Shown piece by piece: positions 35,823-44,865 of a DNA stretch of 64,000 nt. The DNA is from Granulosicoccaceae sp. 1_MG-2023 (GTDB lineage: Bacteria > Pseudomonadota > Gammaproteobacteria > Granulosicoccales > Granulosicoccaceae): NCBI GenBank assembly GCA_030546905.1, contig JAUOPI010000008.1, forward strand, positions 62,001 to 126,000, written 5' to 3'. The translations under genes and the position numbers were made by a program. How positions within the stretch are numbered: the first letter of the stretch is position 1; each line of letters starts with the position of its first letter. The notes beneath the pieces are model-generated. The model saw nothing but the letters and a program-made list of their open reading frames with translations. It searched no databases and was not told where the DNA came from.

Positions 35823-36812
35823 ATGGGTTTCTTCAGTTTTCTCAAAAGCAAAAAAGACCAGCCTGCTGAGACGTCGGCCAAAGACGACAACCTCGGCAAC
35901 AAACTGGGTAAGACCCGCTCACGGCTGAGCGACGGTCTGCGCAACCTGTTCCGGCTCAATAAAACGATCGATGACGAGCTGCTGGAAGAGCTGGAAACAC
36001 GCCTGATCACCGCCGACGTCGGCGTGCAGGCAACCGACCGCATCATGAAGTCACTGACCGACAAGGTCTCGCGCGCGCAGCTCAATGACGCCGAAGCGCT
36101 CTACGACGCACTTCGCGAGGAGCTGGCCGGCATTCTCGCGCCGGTGGAAAAGCCGCTGGAGATTCCCGATTCGGACAGCCCCTTTGTGATTTTAGTGGTC
36201 GGGGTTAACGGCTCAGGCAAAACCACCACCATCGGCAAGCTCGCACGCCAGCTGCAGGACGGCGGTAAGTCCGTCATGCTGGCCGCCGGTGATACCTTCC
36301 GCGCCGCCGCCGTTGAGCAGCTGCAGACCTGGGGCGAACGTAACGAGGTCACCGTCATTTCACAAGGTCAGGGCGCAGACTCAGCCTCGGTGATCTTCGA
36401 CGCCCTGAGCGCGGCCAAAGCACGCGGCATCGATGTGCTGATCGCCGACACCGCCGGCCGCTTGCACACCCAGGCCGGCCTGATGGATGAGCTGCGCAAG
36501 GTCAAACGGGTGATCGGCAAAATTGACCCGACCGCACCGCACGAAACCCTGATCGTACTCGATGGGAGCACCGGCCAGAATGCGCTCAATCAGGCCGAGC
36601 AATTCCATGCGGCCATGGATCTCAGCGGTATCGTGGTCACCAAACTCGACGGCACCGCAAAAGGCGGGATCGTGTTCGCCATTGCCGAGAAGCTCGGCAT
36701 CGCTCTGCGCTTTATCGGGGTCGGCGAAAAAGTCACCGATCTGCGCGTCTTTCAGGCCGAAGAATTCGTCGATGCGCTGCTCGCCGACGACCGGGACAGC
36801 GACTCAGAATGA
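35823..36812 (+). CDS. ftsY: Signal recognition particle receptor FtsY
   Basis: GTPase that docks the SRP-ribosome complex at the membrane for co-translational insertion. The NG domain is complete: P-loop GVNGSGKTTTIGKLARQ, AAGDTFRAAAVEQLQTW, LIADTAGRLHTQ and VVTKLDGTAKGGIVF. At 329 residues it has only a short charged N-terminus and lacks the long acidic A domain of E. coli FtsY. It is first gene of ftsYEX and overlaps ftsE by four bases. Confidence 0.97.
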   Translation: MGFFSFLKSKKDQPAETSAKDDNLGNKLGKTRSRLSDGLRNLFRLNKTIDDELLEELETRLITADVGVQATDRIMKSLTDKVSRAQLNDAEALYDALREELAGILAPVEKPLEIPDSDSPFVILVVGVNGSGKTTTIGKLARQLQDGGKSVMLAAGDTFRAAAVEQLQTWGERNEVTVISQGQGADSASVIFDALSAAKARGIDVLIADTAGRLHTQAGLMDELRKVKRVIGKIDPTAPHETLIVLDGSTGQNALNQAEQFHAAMDLSGIVVTKLDGTAKGGIVFAIAEKLGIALRFIGVGEKVTDLRVFQAEEFVDALLADDRDSDSE

Positions 36813-37495
36813 TTGAGTTTCAACGCGTCGGAAAACGCTTCGGCAAAAGCGGCGGCGCCGCTCTGGAAGATGTCAGCTTCCATGTCCCGCAAGGCGGCAT
36901 CGGCTTTCTCACCGGCCACTCCGGCGCGGGCAAAAGCACCCTGCTGCGACTGGCCGCCGGGCTCGATATGCCCTCGGCCGGACGCATCCTGATCGCCGGC
37001 ACCGCGCTCGATTCACTGCGCGAAGCGCGCCGCACGGCACTGCGCCGGCATATGGGCATCGTGTTTCAGGAGCACCACCTGCTGCTCGACCGCAATGTCT
37101 TTGACAACGTGGCCCTGCCACTGGTGATGGCCGGCTACAGCTTCACCGACATCCAGCGCCGCGTGCGCGCCGCGCTCGACAAGGTCGGCCTGCTCAAATA
37201 CGAAACCGCCAGCCCGCGGGAACTGTCCGGCGGCGAACAGCAACGCGTCGGTATCGCCCGTGCGGTGATTAACCGCCCCAGTCTGCTGCTGGCGGACGAA
37301 CCCACCGGTAATCTCGACCCCGAGATGAGCATGGAAATCATGAATCTGTTCCGCCAGTTCAATCAGGCCGGCGTCACCGTGCTGATCGCCACCCACGATC
37401 TGGCCCTGTTGCGCGAGCTGGGCTTTCCGGTGCTGTCCCTGCGCGGCGGCCGGCTGGTGCACAATGATTTCCAGAACCCACGGATGGAACACTAG
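36809..37495 (+). CDS. ftsE: Cell division ATP-binding protein FtsE
   Basis: ATPase of the FtsEX complex, which activates periplasmic cell-wall hydrolases at the septum. Walker A is [13 protein letters not shown], the signature is [16 protein letters not shown] and Walker B is [16 protein letters not shown]. The 228-residue length is normal. It overlaps ftsY by four bases and is followed by ftsX after three bases. Confidence 0.97.
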   Translation: MIEFQRVGKRFGKSGGAALEDVSFHVPQGGIGFLTGHSGAGKSTLLRLAAGLDMPSAGRILIAGTALDSLREARRTALRRHMGIVFQEHHLLLDRNVFDNVALPLVMAGYSFTDIQRRVRAALDKVGLLKYETASPRELSGGEQQRVGIARAVINRPSLLLADEPTGNLDPEMSMEIMNLFRQFNQAGVTVLIATHDLALLRELGFPVLSLRGGRLVHNDFQNPRMEH

Positions 37496-37498
37496 AGC

Positions 37499-38446
37499 AT
37501 GGCCGCCCTCAGCCTTAAACAACGCTTTGCCTACACCCCGCGCGGTCACGCCCTGCGCCACAGTCTGGCCTATCTCAGCCGCGCCCGTGTGGCGACCCTG
37601 CTTACCCTGCTGGTCATAGGTATTTCACTGGCCCTGCCGGCCATCTTTTCCGTGCTGGTGACCAATCTGCGCAGCCTTGATGTGGGCAATGAAGACGCCA
37701 ACAGCCTGACCCTCTATCTGCATATGCGGGTCGATGATCTGGGCGGTGTGGAACTGGCCAGCCGCATCCAGCAGCGCGACGATATCCGCATGACGCGCTA
37801 CGTGTCCCGCGATGAGGCATTGGAAACCTTCAGCCGCCACTTCTCGCTGGCCGATGCGGTCGACACCCTGGGCGAAAACCCCTTACCCGGCGCGATTATT
37901 GCGGTAATGGCCACCGAAGATGACGACGAGGCCCGTATTGCGGCCCTGAGTCAGGAACTGAGCGCGCTGCCGGAAGTGGAATTCGTCAAATACGATCTGC
38001 GCTGGCTGAAGCGCCTGCACGCGCTGCTGGAACTGGTCTCGCGGGCGGTCTGGCTGATCGGCGGACTGCTGGTAATGACGGCCTTGCTGGTCATAGGCAA
38101 CACCATCCGCCTGGAGATGCTGCGCCGCTCGGACGAGATCGCCGTCTCGCATCTGGTCGGCGCCAGCCGCCGGCAAATCCGCCGTCCGTTTCTCTACAGC
38201 GGATTGATTTACGGCTTCGCCGGCGGCCTGCTGGCCTTATGTCTGGTCTGGCTCAGCGTGGGCCTGTTGCGCGGCCCGACCGCCGAGCTTGCCGGTTTGT
38301 ATGGCAGCGGCTTTGAACTCAGCGGCCTGAATGGCGCTCAAAGCGGGCTCATACTGGCGATTTCAACACTGGTCGGGCTGACCGGCGCGTGGTTTGCCGT
38401 ACGTTGGCAGATAACCCGCCTGTGTAACCCCGGCGAATCGTCTTAA
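37499..38446 (+). CDS. ftsX: Cell division protein FtsX
   Basis: Membrane partner of FtsE, 315 residues, with four helices: one near residue 40, then a large periplasmic loop of about 130 residues, and three more from about 180 on. IRLEMLRRSDEIAVSHLVGA lies between helices 2 and 3, a conserved FtsX cytoplasmic stretch. It is the last gene of ftsYEX; rpoH follows 145 bases later with its own control region. Confidence 0.96.
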   Translation: MAALSLKQRFAYTPRGHALRHSLAYLSRARVATLLTLLVIGISLALPAIFSVLVTNLRSLDVGNEDANSLTLYLHMRVDDLGGVELASRIQQRDDIRMTRYVSRDEALETFSRHFSLADAVDTLGENPLPGAIIAVMATEDDDEARIAALSQELSALPEVEFVKYDLRWLKRLHALLELVSRAVWLIGGLLVMTALLVIGNTIRLEMLRRSDEIAVSHLVGASRRQIRRPFLYSGLIYGFAGGLLALCLVWLSVGLLRGPTAELAGLYGSGFELSGLNGAQSGLILAISTLVGLTGAWFAVRWQITRLCNPGESS

Positions 38447-38522
38447 CAGTCTGACACAATTGATATTTTCATAGATAATTCAATCACTTGAACAAGCTGA
38501 AAATTTACATACCGGGCGGAAC

Positions 38523-38560
38523 TTTACGCCTTGTTAGCACTCATATAACCAGAGTGCTAA
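38523..38560 (+). promoter_or_regulatory. Perfect CIRCE element (HrcA operator) at the rpoH promoter
   Basis: TTAGCACTC at 38534-38542 and GAGTGCTAA at 38552-38560 are the two arms of the CIRCE operator, here without a single mismatch and with the canonical nine-base spacer (38543-38551). A -10-like TATAAC (38544-38549) lies in the spacer, and a -35-like TTTACG (38523-38528) lies 15 bases before it, so HrcA binding would block RNA polymerase. The element ends 31 bases before the rpoH start codon. CIRCE normally controls groE and dnaK/hrcA operons. Confidence 0.93.
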
Positions 38561-38591
38561 TATCAAGCTATAGTTTTTCGCGGGAGGTGTT

Positions 38592-39467
38592 ATGAGCAAC
38601 GCGCTTACAGTGAATCAGTATCAACCCGGCATGTCTGTGCCGGCCGTGGCGGACGATCTCACCAGCTACATGGCCCGCATCAGCAATACGCCGGTTCTGA
38701 CCGCTGATGAGGAAAAAGCGCTGGCCAGACGCCTGATCGACAAACAGGATCTGGACGCCGCACGACAACTCATCATGTCGCAACTGCGCTTTGTGGTACA
38801 TATCGCACGCAGTTACACCGGCTACGGCCTGCCCCTGGCGGATCTGATTCAGGAAGGCAATCTGGGCCTGATGAAAGCCGTCAAACGCTTTGATCCGGAC
38901 AAAAACGTACGCCTGATCTCATTTGCAGTGCACTGGATACGCGCTGAGATCCACGAGTACGTGATCCGCAACTGGCGCATCGTCAAAGTCGCCACCACCA
39001 AGGCGCAACGCAAGCTGTTCTTCAAGCTGCGTAGCTCCAAGAAAGCCCTGAACTGGTTTTCCCAGGACGAGGTCAACCGCGTCGCTGAAGATCTGGGCGT
39101 CAAGCCCGAAGTGGTGATGGAAATGGAATCGCGCATGAGCGGCCACGACGCTTCGTTTGACCGCCCTGCCGGCAGCGATAACGACGAGCTCAGCAGTGCC
39201 CCGTCGGACTATCTGTTTACCGAGGGCAAGTCGCCGGAGCAGCTGCTGATCGGCGATGACCAGCGCGACAACAATCTGGAAATCCTCGGCGAAGGTCTGG
39301 ACGATCTCGACGACCGCAGCCGCGACATCCTGATGCGCCGCTGGCTCGACGACGAAAACAAAGCCACGCTGCAGGAACTGGCCACCGAATACGGCGTATC
39401 GCCGGAACGGATCCGCCAGATCGAAAAAAATGCGATGAACAAGATCAAAAAGCGCTTCGCAGCCTGA
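38592..39467 (+). CDS. rpoH: RNA polymerase sigma-32 factor RpoH
   Basis: Heat-shock sigma factor, 291 residues. Region 2 is recognised by GLPLADLIQEGNLGLMKAVK and ISFAVHWIRAEIHEYVIRNW. The RpoH box QRKLFFKLRSSKKALNWFSQ lies between regions 2 and 3 and is specific to sigma-32. Region 4.2 is TLQELATEYGVSPERIRQIE. ATG 38592 has GGGAGG five bases upstream. A perfect CIRCE element precedes it and a strong terminator follows it, so it is a single-gene transcript under probable HrcA repression. Confidence 0.97.
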   Translation: MSNALTVNQYQPGMSVPAVADDLTSYMARISNTPVLTADEEKALARRLIDKQDLDAARQLIMSQLRFVVHIARSYTGYGLPLADLIQEGNLGLMKAVKRFDPDKNVRLISFAVHWIRAEIHEYVIRNWRIVKVATTKAQRKLFFKLRSSKKALNWFSQDEVNRVAEDLGVKPEVVMEMESRMSGHDASFDRPAGSDNDELSSAPSDYLFTEGKSPEQLLIGDDQRDNNLEILGEGLDDLDDRSRDILMRRWLDDENKATLQELATEYGVSPERIRQIEKNAMNKIKKRFAA

Positions 39468-39493
39468 AACCGGCCGCCGGCCCGTCGCCATTA

Positions 39494-39522
39494 AAAAACG
39501 CCGCTCTATGCGGCGTTTTTTT
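39494..39522 (+). terminator. Intrinsic terminator of rpoH
   Basis: AAAAACGCCGC (39494-39504) pairs with GCGGCGTTTTT (39510-39520) around a five-base loop, with seven Ts in all. Confidence 0.92.
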
Positions 39523-39618
39523 GTGCCCGCCGCTTGCCCGCGCCGGCCGCCAATCCCGTCCCCCAAGCGCAGGCAATTTCGCTACACTTACGCCACCGAA
39601 AATACTGTGACCCCGACC

Positions 39619-40209
39619 ATGCTGTTTTATTTACTGCCTGTTCTCGCCTATCTGCTCGGCTCTGTGTCCGCGGCGATCATTACCTGCCGCCTGATGGGCC
39701 TGCCCGACCCGCGCGAGAGCGGCTCTAACAACCCCGGCGCCACCAATGTGCTGCGCCTCGGCGGCAAAAAAGCCGCTGCCATCACACTGATCGGCGACAT
39801 GCTCAAAGGCCTGCTGCCGGTGCTGATTGCCAAAGCAATCAGCGACGACCCGCTGATTATCAGCCTGACCGCACTGGGCGCCTTTCTCGGCCATCTCTAC
39901 CCGGTGTTTTTCGGCCTGCAGGGCGGCAAAGGCGTCGCCACCGCCATCGGTGCCATGTTCGGCCTGTCCTGGGTTGCCGGCCTGATGCTTGCCGCCAGCT
40001 GGCTGATCGTCAGCCTGCTGTTCCGCATCTCCTCCCTGGCCGCACTGAGCGCTTTTGCGCTGGCGCCGCTGTATCTGTGGCTGAGTCCCGGCCAGTGGCA
40101 GCCCATGCTGATCATGGCCGTCATGAGCGCCCTGCTGTTCTGGCGTCACCGCGCGAATATTGCCCGCATTATCGACGGCACAGAGCCGAAGATCGGGCGT
40201 AAGAAATAA
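39619..40209 (+). CDS. plsY: Glycerol-3-phosphate acyltransferase PlsY
   Basis: Membrane enzyme that transfers acyl groups from acyl-phosphate to glycerol 3-phosphate, the first step of phospholipid synthesis. The three conserved loops are present: GSVSAAIITCRLMG, ESGSNNPGATNVLRLGGKKA and GHLYPVFFGLQGGKGVATA. From ATG 39619 the length is 196 residues with five helices, normal for the family. It is convergent with tsaD. Confidence 0.96.
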   Translation: MLFYLLPVLAYLLGSVSAAIITCRLMGLPDPRESGSNNPGATNVLRLGGKKAAAITLIGDMLKGLLPVLIAKAISDDPLIISLTALGAFLGHLYPVFFGLQGGKGVATAIGAMFGLSWVAGLMLAASWLIVSLLFRISSLAALSAFALAPLYLWLSPGQWQPMLIMAVMSALLFWRHRANIARIIDGTEPKIGRKK

Positions 40210-40221
40210 TCACTGGGGCGC

Positions 40222-41247
40222 CTAGGACAAAGGCGTCAGCTCTTCCATCGGCCAGCGCGCCCGCACCCGGAAACCGTCGCGGGCATCACACTGACCGGCA
40301 GCCAGACGCAGGCTGCCGGCCAGCGCAATCATGGCCCCGTTGTCGGTACAGAACTCGATCCGCGGATAAAACACCGCCACACCGGCAGCGCCGAAATGCG
40401 CCTCAAACTGCGCACGCAACTGCCGGTTTGCGCCCACCCCGCCGGCAATCACCAGACGCTGCAGGCCTTCCTGACGCAAGGCCCGCTCGCATTTGATACG
40501 CAGGGTATCGATCACTGCGGCCTGAAACGACGCCGCCACATCGGCACGCACCGCCTCGCTGGCACCGGCCTGGCGCCAGGCGGTAATCGCCGCCGTTTTC
40601 AGCCCACTGAAACTGAAATCCAGTCCCGGACGGTTTGTCATGGGCCGCGCAAAGCCGAACGCAGCAGGATCACCGGACTCGGCCAGCGAGGCCAGCAAAG
40701 GCCCGCCCGGATAGCCCAGGCCCATCATTTTGGCCGTCTTGTCAAAGGCTTCGCCGGCCGCATCATCCAGCGTCTCCCCGAGCAGGCGGTAGCGGCCCAC
40801 GCCATCGACACGGATCAGCATGGTATGACCGCCGGACACCAACATAGACAGAAACGGAAACGCCGGCGCCTGTTCTTCGAGCATCGGTGCCAGCATATGC
40901 CCTTCCATATGATGCACGCCCAATGACGGAATCCCGCGTGCCCAGGCGAAAGCCCGCGCCGCCGAGGCTCCGGCCAGCAAGGCCCCCATCAACCCCGGTC
41001 CGGCCGTATAGGCCACGGCATCGATTTGCTCCGGACCGTGCCCGGCACGGGCAAAAAGCTGCTCTAAGAGCTGCGGCAGACGCGCCACGTGGTCCCGTGA
41101 AGCCAGCTCCGGCACCACCCCGCCATAGGCCGCATGCAGATCAACCTGACTGTGTAATACGTGTGCTTTCAAGCCCTTATCGGTGTCGACGATGGCCAGC
41201 CCGGTCTCATCACAGGAAGACTCGATGCCCAATACCTTCATATTCAT
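40222..41247 (-). CDS. tsaD: tRNA N6-adenosine threonylcarbamoyltransferase
   Basis: Catalytic subunit that attaches threonylcarbamoyl to A37 of ANN-decoding tRNAs, working with TsaB, TsaC and TsaE encoded elsewhere. [19 protein letters not shown] is the ASKHA-fold phosphate motif and [12 protein letters not shown] supplies the two metal-binding histidines. At 341 residues it is normal length. Starts at 41247 and 41241 are both possible with the same AGGA site. It is divergent from rpsU, the standard gammaproteobacterial arrangement. Confidence 0.96.
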   Translation of the reverse strand: MNMKVLGIESSCDETGLAIVDTDKGLKAHVLHSQVDLHAAYGGVVPELASRDHVARLPQLLEQLFARAGHGPEQIDAVAYTAGPGLMGALLAGASAARAFAWARGIPSLGVHHMEGHMLAPMLEEQAPAFPFLSMLVSGGHTMLIRVDGVGRYRLLGETLDDAAGEAFDKTAKMMGLGYPGGPLLASLAESGDPAAFGFARPMTNRPGLDFSFSGLKTAAITAWRQAGASEAVRADVAASFQAAVIDTLRIKCERALRQEGLQRLVIAGGVGANRQLRAQFEAHFGAAGVAVFYPRIEFCTDNGAMIALAGSLRLAAGQCDARDGFRVRARWPMEELTPLS

Positions 41248-41267
41248 TCTGTCCTGACGAAATAGTT

Positions 41268-41295
41268 TTGCATCAGATTATACACGCGTTATAAT
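41268..41295 (+). promoter_or_regulatory. Sigma-70 promoter of rpsU
   Basis: TTGCAT (41268-41273) and a consensus TATAAT (41290-41295) are 16 bases apart, 48 bases before the rpsU ATG and between the divergent tsaD and rpsU genes. Confidence 0.75.
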
Positions 41296-41343
41296 TGTCG
41301 GGTTTTTCCAGCAAATATTTGACCCGAGGTCTTTGGAACTGTA

Positions 41344-41559
41344 ATGCCTTCAGTACGAGTTAAAGAGAACGAACCTTTCGAAATGGCCCTTCGTCGCTTC
41401 AAGCGCTCTTGCGAGAAAGCCGGCGTTTTGACTGAAACCCGTCGCCGTGAATTCTACGAAAAGCCGACAACTGAGCGTAAACGTAAAGCTGCTGCTGCAG
41501 TGAAGCGTCACCAGAAGAAAGTCGCTAAAGAAGCCGCTCGTCGCGTACGCCTCTACTAA
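41344..41559 (+). CDS. rpsU: 30S ribosomal protein S21
   Basis: A 71-residue, very basic small-subunit protein. [20 protein letters not shown] and [20 protein letters not shown] match S21 of gammaproteobacteria over the whole length. It heads what is normally the rpsU-(yqeY)-dnaG-rpoD macromolecular-synthesis operon; here only yqeY follows. Confidence 0.98.
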   Translation: MPSVRVKENEPFEMALRRFKRSCEKAGVLTETRRREFYEKPTTERKRKAAAAVKRHQKKVAKEAARRVRLY

Positions 41560-41616
41560 TTTCGACAGAGGACGTAACAGGAGCCCGGCTCAACGGGCAT
41601 CCTGAAGCAGACAACT

Positions 41617-43646
<2,030 letters not shown>

Positions 43647-43685
43647 ACGCGCCGCCCACCACGGCTTAGCAACATCATCACGCCT

Positions 43686-43710
43686 GAGGGCCGGTCATTG
43701 ACCGGCCCTC
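43686..43710 (+). terminator. Perfect 12-base-pair hairpin between gltD and hemE
   Basis: GAGGGCCGGTCA (43686-43697) and TGACCGGCCCTC (43699-43710) are exact complements around one base, followed by only TTT. It may be a weak terminator or attenuator that lowers hemE expression from the gltD promoter. Confidence 0.55.
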
Positions 43711-43730
43711 TTTGCCAGAGGCCCTCCCCC

Positions 43731-44795
43731 ATGACCGAACTCAAAAACGACTTGCTGCTTCGCGCCCTGCTGCGCCAACCCGTAGAACGCACTCCCGTCT
43801 GGGTAATGCGCCAGGCCGGGCGTTATCTGCCGGAATACCGAGCTACACGCGCTCAGGCCGGCGATTTCCTGTCCCTGTGCAGCAACCCCGAACTGGCCTG
43901 CGAAGTCACCCTGCAGCCGCTGCGCCGCTTCCCGCTGGATGCGGCGATCCTGTTTTCGGACATTCTGACCGTGCCCGATGCCATGGGTTTGGGCCTGTAC
44001 TTCGAAACCGGCGAAGGCCCGCGCTTTAAAACCCCGGTGCGCAGCGCCGCGCAGGTCAGAAACCTGCCCGATCCGGACCCGGAAACCGAGCTGCGTTATG
44101 TGATGGACGCGGTGCGCACCATCCGCCGTGAACTTAACGGCAAAGTCCCGCTGATCGGTTTTACCGGCAGCCCCTGGACACTGGCCACCTATATGGTCGA
44201 AGGCGGCGGCAGCAAGGACTACGCGCACATCAAAGGCATGCTGTTCGGTGAACCGGCCGTACTGCACGAATTGCTGGAGAAAACCACCCGCACGGTCATT
44301 AACTACCTCAACGCTCAGGTCGCCGCCGGCGCTCAGGCGCTGATGGTGTTCGACACCTGGGGCGGCAGCCTCTCGCCGGCCAACTATCTGGAATTTTCGC
44401 TGGCCTACATGAAAAAAATCGTCGATGGCGTGACCCGTGAGGCCGAAGGCCGGCGCGTACCGATTGTGTTGTTTACCAAAAACGGCGGCCAGTGGCTGGA
44501 AGCGATTGCCGACACCGGCTGCGATGCTGTGGGCGTGGACTGGACAACCGATCTCAGCACCGCACGCAAGCTGACCGGCGACCGTGTGGCCCTGCAAGGC
44601 AATCTGGACCCCAGCGCACTCTATGCCTCACCGGAGAAAATCCGTGACGAAGTGGCCAAGGTGCTGGCCAGCTACGGCAAAGGGCCGGGCCATGTGTTCA
44701 ACCTCGGCCACGGCATTCATCAGCATGTGAATCCGGATCATCTCGGCGCCATGGTCGAGGCTGTCAGGGAACTCAGCCCCGCCTATCACGACTGA
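43731..44795 (+). CDS. hemE: Uroporphyrinogen decarboxylase
   Basis: Decarboxylates uroporphyrinogen III to coproporphyrinogen III in haem synthesis. [20 protein letters not shown] is the first signature, with the substrate-binding arginines, and [20 protein letters not shown] is the second. [20 protein letters not shown] is the C-terminal family motif. ATG 43731 gives 354 residues, the normal length; upstream in-frame codons from 43698 overlap the hairpin. It is followed by a bidirectional terminator facing ponA. Confidence 0.97.
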   Translation: MTELKNDLLLRALLRQPVERTPVWVMRQAGRYLPEYRATRAQAGDFLSLCSNPELACEVTLQPLRRFPLDAAILFSDILTVPDAMGLGLYFETGEGPRFKTPVRSAAQVRNLPDPDPETELRYVMDAVRTIRRELNGKVPLIGFTGSPWTLATYMVEGGGSKDYAHIKGMLFGEPAVLHELLEKTTRTVINYLNAQVAAGAQALMVFDTWGGSLSPANYLEFSLAYMKKIVDGVTREAEGRRVPIVLFTKNGGQWLEAIADTGCDAVGVDWTTDLSTARKLTGDRVALQGNLDPSALYASPEKIRDEVAKVLASYGKGPGHVFNLGHGIHQHVNPDHLGAMVEAVRELSPAYHD

Positions 44796-44813
44796 GCAGC
44801 ACGCTTGCCGGAT

Positions 44814-44847
44814 AAAAAAAAGGAGCCACGATGGCTCCTTTTTTTTT
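44814..44847. terminator. Bidirectional terminator between hemE and ponA
   Basis: AAAGGAGCC (about 44819-44827) pairs with GGCTCCTTT (44833-44841), flanked by long A and T tracts on both sides. It serves hemE on the plus strand and ponA on the minus strand. Confidence 0.95.
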
Positions 44848-44865
44848 GCGTCGCTGCGAACAACT

